The notes: generated by a model not told the origin, from the letters alone. A stretch of DNA of 39,580 nucleotides from Bacteroides stercorirosoris (GCF_900142015.1 NZ_FQZN01000043.1:1-39580); one strand, 5' to 3'; shown: positions 7,827-16,566, counted from the first letter of the stretch. Program-made: numbers and translations.

Positions 7827-7837
7827 CTTCTAAAAGA

Positions 7838-9178
7838 TTAATATGCAGCTACGTTGCTACGTCCCTTAATACGACCTGATTTCAACAGACCATCATAGTG
7901 TCTCATCAACAAATGACTTTCAATCTGCTGAAGTGTATCAAGAACTACACCTACAAGAATTAACAAAGATGTACCACCAAAGAATTGAGCAAATTCAGCT
8001 TTCACACCAAAAATACCGGCAAATGCAGGCATAATAGCTACCAATGCCAAAAAGAAAGAACCAGGTAATGTAATACGAGACATAATATCATCAATATACT
8101 CAGCTGTCTTCTTTCCTGGTTTGATACCCGGAATGAAACCATTATTTCTCTTCATATCCTCAGCCATCTGAGTCGGGTTAATCGTAATCGCAGTATAAAA
8201 ATACGTAAACAGTATAATCATTATTGCAAATACGAAATTATACCAGAAGCTTGTATGATCAGTAAATGCACGCACAAAACCGCTCACATGATCTACATTT
8301 GAAAAACCAATAAAGGTTATAGGAATAAACATAATTGCCTGAGCAAAGATGATAGGCATTACACCAGCAGCATTCACTTTCAACGGAATGTACTGTCTTG
8401 CACCACCATATTGTTTGTTGCCAACAATTCTTTTAGCGTATTGTACAGGAATTTTTCTTGTACCTTGCACCAACAAAATTGCAGCTGCAATTACCAGCAA
8501 TAGGAATACGATTTCAATTAAGAACATAACCAAACCACCTGTCTTATCAGTCATACGGGAAATCAATTCCTGGAATAAAGACTGAGGCAAACGAGCGATA
8601 ATACCGATTAAGATGATAAATGAAATACCATTACCGATACCCTTATCAGTGATTCTCTCACCAAGCCACAAAATAAACATACTACCAGCTGCCAAAATAA
8701 TGGTAGAGGTAACCATGAACAGAGTCCAATCTAATGAAGCATTTAAGGAAGGACCGGCCTGCATTTTAAGATTGAGCAAATAAGAAGGAGCCTGAACCAG
8801 CAAAATGATAATCGTCAAATAACGAGTATATTGATTCATTTTTCTTCTACCACTCTCACCTTCACGCTGAAGTTTCTGGAAATACGGAACCGCAATTCCC
8901 AACAACTGAATAACGATTGAAGCAGAGATATAAGGCATAATTCCTAATGCAAAAATAGATGCATTAGAGAATGCTCCTCCCGAAAACATGTTTAATAAGG
9001 CTAAGAGGCCCTCGCTTGTTTGTTGATGCAATTGTGTCAGCATAGCCGGGTTAATACCAGGCAATACGACATATGAGCCGAATCGGTAGATTGCCACAAA
9101 CAATATGGTAATGAGGATCCGTTGTCTCAGATCCTCAATTTTCCATATATTCTTTAATGTTTCAATAGCTTTTCTCAT
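7838..9178 (-). CDS. secY: Protein translocase subunit SecY
   Basis: The 446-residue channel subunit of the SecYEG translocon in the inner membrane. Ten hydrophobic helices are expected and the pattern fits. Recognisable stretches are FRFGSYVVLPGINP-like residues near the start, GERITDKGIGNGISFIILIGI in the middle, and the NGFIPGIKPGKKTAEYID loop that binds SecA and the ribosome. The ending RHYDGLLKSGRIKGR is typical. It is packed 4 bases after rplO, as in other spc operons. Its partner secE is about 24 kb away in the L11 operon. Confidence 0.98.
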   Translation of the reverse strand: MRKAIETLKNIWKIEDLRQRILITILFVAIYRFGSYVVLPGINPAMLTQLHQQTSEGLLALLNMFSGGAFSNASIFALGIMPYISASIVIQLLGIAVPYFQKLQREGESGRRKMNQYTRYLTIIILLVQAPSYLLNLKMQAGPSLNASLDWTLFMVTSTIILAAGSMFILWLGERITDKGIGNGISFIILIGIIARLPQSLFQELISRMTDKTGGLVMFLIEIVFLLLVIAAAILLVQGTRKIPVQYAKRIVGNKQYGGARQYIPLKVNAAGVMPIIFAQAIMFIPITFIGFSNVDHVSGFVRAFTDHTSFWYNFVFAIMIILFTYFYTAITINPTQMAEDMKRNNGFIPGIKPGKKTAEYIDDIMSRITLPGSFFLALVAIMPAFAGIFGVKAEFAQFFGGTSLLILVGVVLDTLQQIESHLLMRHYDGLLKSGRIKGRSNVAAY

Positions 9179-9182
9179 CGAA

Positions 9183-9629
9183 TTAGAGTTTTACTACACT
9201 TCCACCAGCAGCTTCGATGGCAGCAACAGCAGTCTTAGAGAATGCATGAGCTTGCACATCCAACTTTGTAGTCAAAGTTCCATTACCTAATACTTTTACC
9301 AACTGATTTGAAGAAATAAAGCCAGCAGCGATAAAGTCATTAATACCAACTGATTCTAACTTCTTAGCTTCAGCGAGTTTCTGAATTGTATCCAAATTGA
9401 TAGCCTTATACTCTACACGATTAATGTTCTTAAAACCGAATTTAGGAACACGACGTTGAAGAGGCATCTGGCCACCCTCAAAACCGATCTTCTTAGAATA
9501 ACCAGATCTTGATTTAGCTCCCTTATGACCTCTGGTAGAAGTACCTCCCAAGCCAGAACCCGGACCACGTCCAATTCTCTTTCTTGTTTTAGTAGATCCT
9601 TCTGCAGGTTTTAAATTACTTAAGTTCAT
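9183..9629 (-). CDS. rplO: 50S ribosomal protein L15 (uL15)
   Basis: Large-subunit assembly protein of 148 residues. The glycine- and arginine-rich N-terminal arm that threads into 23S rRNA is obvious (RIGRGPGSGLGGTSTRGHKG, then GYSKKIGFEGGQMPLQRRVPKFGF). The globular C-terminal half is normal. It lies between rpmD and secY. Confidence 0.99.
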   Translation of the reverse strand: MNLSNLKPAEGSTKTRKRIGRGPGSGLGGTSTRGHKGAKSRSGYSKKIGFEGGQMPLQRRVPKFGFKNINRVEYKAINLDTIQKLAEAKKLESVGINDFIAAGFISSNQLVKVLGNGTLTTKLDVQAHAFSKTAVAAIEAAGGSVVKL

Positions 9630-9659
9630 ATTGTAATTCGTTTTATATTCAACAAATAA

Positions 9660-9836
9660 TTACTTAACAATGGTAACCAAGTGTTTAACCTTATCCACCA
9701 TTCCAAGAATTGAAGGAGTACACTCGTGTTCAACCACACGATTCAACTTACGAAGTCCCAGTGCATCGAGAGTTCTTTTCTGATCAGCCGGAGCACCAAT
9801 TCTACTTTTAATCTGTTTAACCTTTATAGTCGACAT
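9660..9836 (-). CDS. rpmD: 50S ribosomal protein L30 (uL30)
   Basis: A 58-residue protein starting MSTIKVKQIKSRIGAPADQKR. The frame is open further upstream, but that part overlaps the end of rpsE. The ATG at 9836 is the right start: it gives the family length and has a strong Shine-Dalgarno sequence four bases before it. It follows the rpsE stop by 10 bases, in usual spc order. Confidence 0.97.
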   Translation of the reverse strand: MSTIKVKQIKSRIGAPADQKRTLDALGLRKLNRVVEHECTPSILGMVDKVKHLVTIVK

Positions 9837-9840
9837 ATAT

Positions 9841-9846
9841 TCCTCC
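9841..9846 (-). promoter_or_regulatory. Strong Shine-Dalgarno sequence for rpmD
   Basis: GGAGGA four bases before the rpmD ATG, starting right after the rpsE stop codon. Most genes here lack such a site, as expected in Bacteroides, so this one stands out. Confidence 0.7.
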
Positions 9847-10362
9847 TTATCCTCTAAATACTTTTTCAATACTAATTCCTCTGTTTTGAGCAACCATACG
9901 TGCATCACGCATTTCACCCAACGCCAAGATAGTAGCTTTCACCAAGTTGTGCGGATTAGAAGATCCTTTTGACTTAGCCAAAACATCTGTAATACCAACA
10001 CTTTCAAGTACAGCACGCATTGCACCACCTGCAACTACACCAGTACCATGAGAAGCCGGTTTAATGAATACTTCCGCACCACCAAACTTAGCAGACTGTT
10101 CGTGAGGAACAGTACCTTTCAACACAGGTACCTTTGTCAGGTTCTTCTTAGCTGACTCAACACCTTTAGCAATAGCTGCGGTAACTTCACCAGCTTTACC
10201 AAGACCCCAACCGATAATTCCTTCTTCGTTACCTACAACAACAATTGCAGAGAAACTAAAAGTTCTACCACCTTTGGTCACTTTGGTTACACGATTAATA
10301 GCAACCAAACGGTCTTTCAGTTCTATATCGTTTGTAATCTTAACTCTATTATTAATTGCCAT
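9847..10362 (-). CDS. rpsE: 30S ribosomal protein S5 (uS5)
   Basis: Small-subunit protein at the mRNA entry side that affects decoding accuracy; 171 residues. The N-terminal double-stranded-RNA-binding-like domain (RVTKVTKGGRTFSFSAIVVVGN) and the C-terminal domain (GAMRAVLESVGITDVLAKSKGSSNPHNLVKAT) are intact. It starts 5 bases after rplR and is followed directly by the rpmD ribosome-binding site. Confidence 0.99.
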   Translation of the reverse strand: MAINNRVKITNDIELKDRLVAINRVTKVTKGGRTFSFSAIVVVGNEEGIIGWGLGKAGEVTAAIAKGVESAKKNLTKVPVLKGTVPHEQSAKFGGAEVFIKPASHGTGVVAGGAMRAVLESVGITDVLAKSKGSSNPHNLVKATILALGEMRDARMVAQNRGISIEKVFRG

Positions 10363-10367
10363 AATGA

Positions 10368-10712
10368 TTAAAATTTAAGTCCACCGTTACGAGCAGCATC
10401 AGCCACTTCTTTTACTCTCCCATGATACAAGTAACCATTACGGTCGAAAACAACAGTAGTAATACCTGCTTCCTGAGCCTTCTTAGCAATCAATTCTCCA
10501 ACCTTTGCAGCCTGTTCCTTCTTTGGCAACTTTTCAGTCATACCCAAAGAAGAAGCAGCAGCCAAAGTCTTACCGCCTAAATCGTCGATAAGCTGAACAT
10601 AGATTTGCTTATTGCTTCTAAATACACTCATACGCGGACGTTCAGCAGTACCTGAAATTCTATTGCGTACTCTATATTTGATCTTAATTCGTCTTTCTAT
10701 TTTTGTTGTCAT
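10368..10712 (-). CDS. rplR: 50S ribosomal protein L18 (uL18)
   Basis: Binds 5S rRNA with L5 in the central protuberance; 114 residues. Typical stretches are RIKIKYRVRNRISGTAERPRMSVFRSNKQIYVQLIDD and FDRNGYLYHGRVKEVADAARNGGLKF at the end. It is in the standard position between rplF and rpsE. Confidence 0.99.
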   Translation of the reverse strand: MTTKIERRIKIKYRVRNRISGTAERPRMSVFRSNKQIYVQLIDDLGGKTLAAASSLGMTEKLPKKEQAAKVGELIAKKAQEAGITTVVFDRNGYLYHGRVKEVADAARNGGLKF

Positions 10713-10733
10713 AACATTCTAATTTTATGTAAA

Positions 10734-11303
10734 TTACTTAGCGCCGGCAGATTTACCAGACTTTCTACGAATTTCTTCACCAACAAACTTAATACCTTTA
10801 CCTTTATACGGTTCGGGCTTACGGAAAGAACGTATCTTAGAGCAAACTTGACCCAGCAATTGTTTATCGCAAGACTCCAAAATGATAAGAGGATTCTTAT
10901 TTCTTTCAGATTTTGTCTCTACTTTAACTTCAGAAGGCAACTGTATGAAGATGTTGTGCGTATATCCCAAAGATAATTCAATGATATTACCTTGGTTAGA
11001 AGCACGATAACCTACACCTACAAGTTCCAACTCCTTTTTATATCCTTCAGATACACCAACAACCATGTTGTGAACCAAAGAGCGGTATAAACCATGGAAT
11101 GCATGCTTTTGCTTAGGATTATCTAACATTGCATTTTCATTCTCACTCAAAGTCACATGACCATCTTCGATGACAACATTGATAGCAGGATTTACATATT
11201 GGCTAAGTTCGCCTTTTGGTCCCTTCACGGTAACCACATTTTCTTTCAGAGTAACTGTTACTCCAGCGGGAATACTAATGGGTAATTTTCCTATTCTTGA
11301 CAT
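10734..11303 (-). CDS. rplF: 50S ribosomal protein L6 (uL6)
   Basis: Large-subunit protein near the factor-binding site; 189 residues, slightly longer than in E. coli. The two-domain repeat structure is visible: MSRIGKLPISIPAGVTVTLKENVVTVKGPKGELS at the start and KPEPYKGKGIKFVGEEIRRKSGKSAGAK at the end. A clear Shine-Dalgarno site (11311-11316) supports this start. The gene starts 15 bases after rpsH. Confidence 0.99.
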   Translation of the reverse strand: MSRIGKLPISIPAGVTVTLKENVVTVKGPKGELSQYVNPAINVVIEDGHVTLSENENAMLDNPKQKHAFHGLYRSLVHNMVVGVSEGYKKELELVGVGYRASNQGNIIELSLGYTHNIFIQLPSEVKVETKSERNKNPLIILESCDKQLLGQVCSKIRSFRKPEPYKGKGIKFVGEEIRRKSGKSAGAK

Positions 11304-11310
11304 TGCTAAT

Positions 11311-11316
11311 TCCTCC
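11311..11316 (-). promoter_or_regulatory. Strong Shine-Dalgarno sequence for rplF
   Basis: GGAGGA seven bases before the rplF ATG, in the 15-base gap after rpsH. Unusual against the SD-poor background of the other genes. Confidence 0.7.
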
Positions 11317-11318
11317 TA

Positions 11319-11714
11319 TTAATATACATAACACAATACTTCACCACCAATCTTCAGTTCAGCGGCTTCTTTGTTGGTCATTACACCTTTGGAAGTAGAT
11401 ATTATAGCAATACCCAAACCATTAATAACTCGCGGCATGTCCTTATAACCGGTATACTGACGCAAGCCCGGAGAGGAGATTCTTTCCAGTTTCTTGATTG
11501 CGTTCACTTTATTAACCGGATCATACTTCAAGGCAACTTTAATTGTACCTTGAGGACCATCTTCTACAAACTTATAGTTAAGAATGTAGCCTTTCTCAAA
11601 AAGAATCTTAGTGATTTCTTTTTTCAAATTTGAAGCGGGAACTTCTACTACTCTGTGCTTTGCTTGAATAGCGTTCCGCAACCTCGTCAAATAATCTGCT
11701 ATTGGATCAGTCAT
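11319..11714 (-). CDS. rpsH: 30S ribosomal protein S8 (uS8)
   Basis: 16S rRNA-binding assembly protein, 131 residues; in E. coli it represses translation of the spc operon by binding near rplE. MTDPIADYLTRLRNAIQAKHRVVEVPASNLKKEI and the ending GVMTNKEAAELKIGGEVLCYVY are typical. The gap before it (52 bases after rpsN) is larger than most in this run, but I see no strong structure in it. Confidence 0.99.
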   Translation of the reverse strand: MTDPIADYLTRLRNAIQAKHRVVEVPASNLKKEITKILFEKGYILNYKFVEDGPQGTIKVALKYDPVNKVNAIKKLERISSPGLRQYTGYKDMPRVINGLGIAIISTSKGVMTNKEAAELKIGGEVLCYVY

Positions 11715-11766
11715 ATAATAAAAATTAAATTAATCAGGACTACCCTGACAATATTTAAAACAAAAA

Positions 11767-12066
11767 TTACCAGCTTGCTTTCTTAATACCGGGAATAAGA
11801 CCGTTAGAAGCCATCTCACGGAACTGAATTCTGGAGATACCAAACTGACGGATATATCCTTTAGGACGACCAGTCAATTTGCAACGGTTATGCATACGAA
11901 TCGGATTAGAATTCTTTGGCAGATCTTGCAATTTTTGTGCAGCTTCAAAAGCTTCAGCAGGATCACCAGTTCTAACGATTTGCTTCAGTGCAGCTCTCTT
12001 CTCGGCATATTTGGCTACTAATTTAGCACGTCTTACTTCACGTGCCTTCATTGATTCCTTTGCCAT
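11767..12066 (-). CDS. rpsN: 30S ribosomal protein S14 (uS14), zinc-free type
   Basis: Small-subunit head protein of 99 residues, the longer zinc-free class. It contains RMHNRCKLTGRPKGYIRQFGISRIQFREMASNGLIPGIKKASW but has no CxxC pairs. Together with the zinc-free L36 and S4, it suggests ribosomes with little zinc demand in this part of the gene set. It lies six bases after rplE. Confidence 0.99.
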   Translation of the reverse strand: MAKESMKAREVRRAKLVAKYAEKRAALKQIVRTGDPAEAFEAAQKLQDLPKNSNPIRMHNRCKLTGRPKGYIRQFGISRIQFREMASNGLIPGIKKASW

Positions 12067-12072
12067 AACTTA

Positions 12073-12630
12073 TCAATCTTTTTTAGCGTTTTTAAACGGT
12101 AAACCGAATTCTTTCAACAAGGCATAACCTTCTTCATCTGTTTCCGCAGAGGTTACAAAGGTAATATTCATTCCGAGAATTCTGGTAATACTATCGATAT
12201 TAATTTCAGGGAAAATGATTTGTTCCTGAATACCAAGAGTATAATTACCCTTTCCATCAAACTTACTTTCAATACCCTTGAAGTCACGGATACGAGGAAG
12301 AGCTACACGAACTAATTTTTCAAGAAATTCGTACATTCTTTCACGACGCAAAGTTACCATCACACCAATAGGCATTTTCTTACGCAACTTAAAGTTTGCG
12401 ATATCTTTACGAGAAATCGTTGCTACAGCTTTTTGGCCTGTAATAGCGGTCATCTCATTAATTGCAACCTCAATAATCTTCTTGTCGGCAACTGCCATAC
12501 CTAAACCCTGATTGATAACAATCTTCTTAAGTACGGGTATCTGCATTGCAGAAGAATACTGGAACTGTGATTTCAACGCAGGCGCAATACGCTCTGCATA
12601 TTCTTTCTTAAGACTAGCAGTATTACTCAT
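12073..12630 (-). CDS. rplE: 50S ribosomal protein L5 (uL5)
   Basis: 5S rRNA-binding protein of the central protuberance; 185 residues. Typical stretches include PVLKKIVINQGLG, GVMVTLRRERMYEFLEKLVRVALPRIRDFKGI and GIQEQIIFPEI. Its ATG overlaps the rplX stop by one base (TAATG), so the two are probably translationally coupled. Confidence 0.99.
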   Translation of the reverse strand: MSNTASLKKEYAERIAPALKSQFQYSSAMQIPVLKKIVINQGLGMAVADKKIIEVAINEMTAITGQKAVATISRKDIANFKLRKKMPIGVMVTLRRERMYEFLEKLVRVALPRIRDFKGIESKFDGKGNYTLGIQEQIIFPEINIDSITRILGMNITFVTSAETDEEGYALLKEFGLPFKNAKKD

Positions 12631-12950
12631 TACTTAATCTCCTCTCCTGATTTTTTAGAATAACGCACTAAAGTTCCATCAGAACTTTCTTTTCTACCAA
12701 CACGCGTTGCTTTACCAGTTTTTGGATCAACCGGATTCAAGTTAGAAATGTGGATAGAAGCTTCCTGCTTCACAATACCACCTTGCGGGTTCTTTGCGTT
12801 TGGTTTAGTGCTCTTAGATACCATATTGATACCCTCAACAATTGCACGACCTTCTTTAACAAGAACCTTCAATACGCGACCAGTTTTACCTTTGTCTTCA
12901 CCAGCGTTTACGTAAACTGTATCGCCTTTTTTAATATGTAGTTTACTCAT
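12630..12950 (-). CDS. rplX: 50S ribosomal protein L24 (uL24)
   Basis: Assembly-initiating large-subunit protein of 106 residues with a KOW motif near the N-terminus (KKGDTVYVNAGEDKGKTGRVLKVL). The middle KPNAKNPQGGIVKQEASIHISNLNPVDPKTGKATRVG is typical. It follows rplN by 20 bases and overlaps rplE by one base. Confidence 0.99.
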   Translation of the reverse strand: MSKLHIKKGDTVYVNAGEDKGKTGRVLKVLVKEGRAIVEGINMVSKSTKPNAKNPQGGIVKQEASIHISNLNPVDPKTGKATRVGRKESSDGTLVRYSKKSGEEIK

Positions 12951-12970
12951 TACTTAAATCTTTTACAAAA

Positions 12971-13336
12971 TTAAAGTACTTCAGGGGCGAGTGACACAAC
13001 TTTCATGTTAGTAGCACGAAGTTCTCTTGCTACCGGACCGAAAATACGACTACCTCTAATCTCACCTGCATTGTTCAACAACACGCAAGCATTATCATCA
13101 AAACGTATATAAGAACCATCAGCACGACGGATTTCTTTCTTAGTACGTACGATCAAAGCTTTAGACACTGCACCTTTTTTAATATCACTTGAAGGGATAA
13201 CGCTCTTCACTGAAACAACAATCACGTCCCCAACAGAAGCATAACGACGACCTGTACCGCCTAAAACGCGAATACAGAGAGCCTCTTTTGCTCCACTATT
13301 ATCACATACTATAAGTCTGGATTCTACTTGTATCAT
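12971..13336 (-). CDS. rplN: 50S ribosomal protein L14 (uL14)
   Basis: Large-subunit interface protein, 121 residues. It begins MIQVESRLIVCDNSGAKEALCIRVLGG and ends in RIFGPVARELRATNMKVVSLAPEVL, both standard for the family. It starts two bases after the rpsQ stop codon. Confidence 0.99.
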   Translation of the reverse strand: MIQVESRLIVCDNSGAKEALCIRVLGGTGRRYASVGDVIVVSVKSVIPSSDIKKGAVSKALIVRTKKEIRRADGSYIRFDDNACVLLNNAGEIRGSRIFGPVARELRATNMKVVSLAPEVL

Positions 13337-13338
13337 AA

Positions 13339-13608
13339 TTACTTCGCTCTTTCAATTATTTCTACTAATCTCCATCTCTTAGTCTTGCTCAAAGGACGAG
13401 TTTCCATGATGTGTACAGTATCACCGATATTGCACTCATTCTTTTCATCATGAGCATGGTACTTCTTCGTCTTGCTAACGAACTTGCCATATATGGGGTG
13501 TTTTTCCTTAAATTTAGCTGCCACTGTGATGGTTTTATCCATTTTATTGCTCAGCACAACCCCAGTTCTTTCTTTTCTTAAATTTCTTGCTTCCATCAAA
13601 CTCATCAT
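13339..13608 (-). CDS. rpsQ: 30S ribosomal protein S17 (uS17)
   Basis: Small-subunit assembly protein with an OB-like fold; 89 residues from the first ATG. The conserved core starts EARNLRKERTGVVLSNKMDKTITV. Alternative ATGs follow at codons 2 and 5, so the exact start is uncertain by four residues. The chosen ATG overlaps the rpmC stop by four bases (ATGA), a usual coupling arrangement. Confidence 0.97.
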   Translation of the reverse strand: MMSLMEARNLRKERTGVVLSNKMDKTITVAAKFKEKHPIYGKFVSKTKKYHAHDEKNECNIGDTVHIMETRPLSKTKRWRLVEIIERAK

Positions 13609-13802
13609 TTATTGTTAAGTTCTCTTTGGCGTAATTCTGTCTTCATACGCGCAATAGTCCTGCGTAATTGTTTGATTTGAGCAGGATTATCCAAAGGAGA
13701 AATAGAATGATTTAAAACCATCTGGTTGTAATTCGTCACTTCTGCCTCTACTCTTTCTACCAAGTCATTGGTAGGCATTTCTTTAATTTCTGCTATTTTC
13801 AT
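13605..13802 (-). CDS. rpmC: 50S ribosomal protein L29 (uL29)
   Basis: A 65-residue helical protein at the polypeptide exit tunnel, near where chaperones and the translocon dock. It reads MKIAEIKEMPTNDLVERVEAE and ends in QLRRTIARMKTELRQRELNNK. It lies five bases after rplP and overlaps rpsQ by four bases. Confidence 0.98.
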   Translation of the reverse strand: MKIAEIKEMPTNDLVERVEAEVTNYNQMVLNHSISPLDNPAQIKQLRRTIARMKTELRQRELNNK

Positions 13803-13807
13803 ATCCC

Positions 13808-14242
13808 TTACGCATTTTGATTTTGAATATCATAATCACGTCTTACAACAAACTTCGTTGTAATAGGAAGCTTCTGTGCAGCCAAGCGCAAAGCTTCTTT
13901 TGCGATTTCATAAGATACTCCTTCAGCTTCGATAATAATTCTTCCCGGCGTTACAGGAGCAACAAAGCCCTCTGGAGCACCTTTACCTTTACCCATACGT
14001 ACATCGGCAGGCTTTCTGGTAATAGGTTTATCCGGAAAAATACGAATCCAAATTTGTCCTTGACGTTGCATATATCTTGTCACTGCAATACGAGCAGCTT
14101 CGATCTGACGGCCTGTAATCCATTTTGTTTCCAAAGCCTTAATTCCAAAAGAGCCGAAAGCCAACTGGTTACCTCTTTGGGCAATACCTTTTTGACGGCC
14201 TTTTTGTTGTCTTCTGAATTTTGTCTTTTTCGGTTGTAACAT
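13808..14242 (-). CDS. rplP: 50S ribosomal protein L16 (uL16)
   Basis: A late-assembling large-subunit protein close to the A-site tRNA elbow; 144 residues. Standard stretches are MLQPKKTKFRRQQKGRQKGIA at the start, IWIRIFPDKPITRKPADVRMGKGKGAPEGFVAPV in the middle, and ALRLAAQKLPITTKFV near the end. It starts 22 bases after rpsC. Confidence 0.99.
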   Translation of the reverse strand: MLQPKKTKFRRQQKGRQKGIAQRGNQLAFGSFGIKALETKWITGRQIEAARIAVTRYMQRQGQIWIRIFPDKPITRKPADVRMGKGKGAPEGFVAPVTPGRIIIEAEGVSYEIAKEALRLAAQKLPITTKFVVRRDYDIQNQNA

Positions 14243-14264
14243 AATTCCTAAAATTCAAATTCGT

Positions 14265-14996
14265 TTAGCGATTATTTTTCTTTCTTTTGAAGTTCTTTCC
14301 GCTATTGTTTCCGCTATTGCTTCCACGACCACTTTCTTTGCTTTGAGTAAAGTTCGGAGCTAATTCTCTCTTACCAAATACTTCACCTCTACAAATCCAA
14401 ACTTTAATACCGAGAAGACCAACCTTAGTCAATGCTTCTGCATGACAGTAGTCAATGTCTGCTCTGAAAGTGTGCAACGGAGTTCTTCCTTCCTTATACA
14501 TTTCAGAACGAGCCATTTCAGCTCCATTCAAACGTCCTGAAATCTGAATTTTGATACCTTCAGCACCCATACGCATAGTATTAGCGATAGCCATCTTAAT
14601 GGCACGGCGATAGGCAATCTTTCCCTCTACCTGACGAGCGATGTTATTTGCAACAATAACAGCATCCAACTCAGGTCTTTTCACTTCGAAGATATTGATC
14701 TGAATATCCTTATCGGTAACCTTCTTCAACTCTTCTTTCAACTTATCAACTTCCTGGCCACCTTTACCGATAATAATACCCGGACGTGCAGTGCAAACGG
14801 TAATAGTCACGAGTTTCAGTGTACGTTCAATTACGATTCTTGATACACTGGCTTTTGCAAGTCTAGCGTTCAGATATTTACGAATCTTGCTGTCTTCCAG
14901 CAGAGAATCGCCGTAATTATTTCCACCATACCAATTGGAATCCCATCCTCTGATAATTCCTAAACGGTTGCTTATTGGATTAACTTTTTGTCCCAT
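14265..14996 (-). CDS. rpsC: 30S ribosomal protein S3 (uS3)
   Basis: Small-subunit protein at the mRNA entry channel; 243 residues. The KH RNA-binding motif is visible as GIIIGKGGQEVDKLKEEL (about residues 74-91). The C-terminal domain GAEGIKIQISGRLNGAEMARSE is conserved. The last 25 residues are a glycine-, serine-, asparagine- and lysine-rich tail, likely disordered. It follows rplV by five bases. Confidence 0.99.
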   Translation of the reverse strand: MGQKVNPISNRLGIIRGWDSNWYGGNNYGDSLLEDSKIRKYLNARLAKASVSRIVIERTLKLVTITVCTARPGIIIGKGGQEVDKLKEELKKVTDKDIQINIFEVKRPELDAVIVANNIARQVEGKIAYRRAIKMAIANTMRMGAEGIKIQISGRLNGAEMARSEMYKEGRTPLHTFRADIDYCHAEALTKVGLLGIKVWICRGEVFGKRELAPNFTQSKESGRGSNSGNNSGKNFKRKKNNR

Positions 14997-15001
14997 TTAC
15001 C

Positions 15002-15412
15002 TTAATTTTGATCTTCGTTATTACTTTTAGAACCAACGAACAACGTTACGTGATTTGAACGTTTACGAATTCTGTAACCTCTTCCCTGCGGAGCCGGTCT
15101 CATTCTCTTGAGTGTAGCGCCACCATCAACAAAAATCTTTGTTACAAATAATTCACCACTTTCAGCTTTACGTTCGTTTTTCTGCTCCCAGTTAGCAATT
15201 GCAGAGCGCAGTAATTTCTCAACTCTGGCAGCTGCTTCTTTTGAAGAAAACTTCAAAACGCCAAGTGCTCTGTTCACTTCCATCCCGCGGATCATGTCAG
15301 CCACGAGACGCATCTTACGAGGGGAAGTAGGAACATTCTGCAACTTTGCAAAATACATGGTTTTAAGGGCTTCTTTTCTTTTATCAGCCGATATTTTTTT
15401 TCTTGCTCCCAT
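15002..15412 (-). CDS. rplV: 50S ribosomal protein L22 (uL22)
   Basis: A 136-residue protein whose long beta-hairpin lines the exit tunnel and is a site of macrolide-resistance mutations in other bacteria. The hairpin region TLKRMRPAPQGRGYRIRKRSNHVTLFV looks unaltered. The first ATG gives the extension MGARKKISADKRKEALKT ahead of the core; an internal ATG at codon 19 (MYFAKLQNVPTSPRKMRLVADMIRG) is a possible alternative start. Confidence 0.98.
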   Translation of the reverse strand: MGARKKISADKRKEALKTMYFAKLQNVPTSPRKMRLVADMIRGMEVNRALGVLKFSSKEAAARVEKLLRSAIANWEQKNERKAESGELFVTKIFVDGGATLKRMRPAPQGRGYRIRKRSNHVTLFVGSKSNNEDQN

Positions 15413-15446
15413 TATATTTATACTTTATTATTTCAGATTAATCCTG

Positions 15447-15716
15447 TTATCTTTTCTTGTTACCAGCGTGTCCTCTGAAAGTACGAGTTGGAGCAAATTC
15501 GCCCAACTTGTGACCTACCATATTTTCGGTAACGTATACAGGAATAAATTTATTTCCGTTATGAACTGCAACTGTATGGCCTACGAAATCAGGCGAAATC
15601 ATTGAAGCTCTGGCCCAAGTCTTAACAACAACTTTCTTGCCTGATTCATTCATAGCAAGAACTCTCTTCTCAAGCTTAACGTTTATATACGGACCTTTTT
15701 TTAATGAACGACTCAT
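15447..15716 (-). CDS. rpsS: 30S ribosomal protein S19 (uS19)
   Basis: Small-subunit head protein of 89 residues, near the A-site finger bridge. MSRSLKKGPYINVKLEKRVL and the ending GHKLGEFAPTRTFRGHAGNKKR are typical. It follows rplB by 20 bases. Confidence 0.99.
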   Translation of the reverse strand: MSRSLKKGPYINVKLEKRVLAMNESGKKVVVKTWARASMISPDFVGHTVAVHNGNKFIPVYVTENMVGHKLGEFAPTRTFRGHAGNKKR

Positions 15717-15736
15717 AGTTTACTCAATTAATCAGA

Positions 15737-16561
15737 TTACTTCTTTCTTCTCTCAATAATATACTTAGACGATTGTTTCTTCGGAGCTCTAGTCTTAAGT
15801 CCCTTAGCATACAATCCCTTACGAGATCTTGGGTGTCCTCCTGAAGCACGTCCTTCACCACCACCCATCGGGTGATCAACCGGGTTCATTACAACACCAC
15901 GGTTACGCGGGCGACGGCCCATCCAACGAGAGCGTCCAGCCTTACCTGAACTTTCCAATCCATGATCTGAGTTACCAACACTACCGATAGTAGCTTTACA
16001 AGTGCTAAGTATTTGTCTAACTTCACCTGAAGGCAATTTGATAACACAATATTTTCCTTCTCTTGAAGTCAACTGAGCGAAATTACCTGCTGAGCGAACC
16101 AAAGCTGCACCCTGGCCCGGACGTAATTCAATATTATGAATTACGGTACCAACCGGAATATTCTGAAGAGGAAGTGCATTTCCGATTTCCGGAGCTGCAG
16201 TTTCACCTGACATCAAAGTCGCACCTACTTGCAATCCATTGGGAGCAATAATATATCTTTTTTCTCCATCTGCATAAAACAACAAAGCAATACGAGCCGA
16301 ACGATTCGGATCGTATTCGATTGTTTTAACCACTGCAGGCACACCGTCCTTATTTCTCTTGAAATCTACAATTCTGATAATCTTCTTGTGACCGCCACCG
16401 ATGTAGCGCATAGTCATCTTACCCTCATTGTTACGACCACCTGAAGACTTCTTGCCAAAAACAAGAGATTTTTCTGGTACCCGCGCAGTAATTTCCTCAT
16501 AGGTACCAATAACTTTATGTCTCTGCCCCGGTGTTGTGGGCTTAAATTTACGTACTGCCAT
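15737..16561 (-). CDS. rplB: 50S ribosomal protein L2 (uL2)
   Basis: Large-subunit protein needed for subunit joining and peptidyl-transferase-centre structure; 274 residues. The key motif GVVMNPVDHPMGGGEGRASGGHP, with the histidine near the catalytic centre, is intact at about residues 223-245. It begins five bases after rplW. Confidence 0.99.
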   Translation of the reverse strand: MAVRKFKPTTPGQRHKVIGTYEEITARVPEKSLVFGKKSSGGRNNEGKMTMRYIGGGHKKIIRIVDFKRNKDGVPAVVKTIEYDPNRSARIALLFYADGEKRYIIAPNGLQVGATLMSGETAAPEIGNALPLQNIPVGTVIHNIELRPGQGAALVRSAGNFAQLTSREGKYCVIKLPSGEVRQILSTCKATIGSVGNSDHGLESSGKAGRSRWMGRRPRNRGVVMNPVDHPMGGGEGRASGGHPRSRKGLYAKGLKTRAPKKQSSKYIIERRKK

Positions 16562-16566
16562 TTCTT

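Noticed and set aside
9837..9917. Upstream extension of rpmD
   Set aside because: It overlaps the end of rpsE in another frame, and a strong SD marks the inner ATG.
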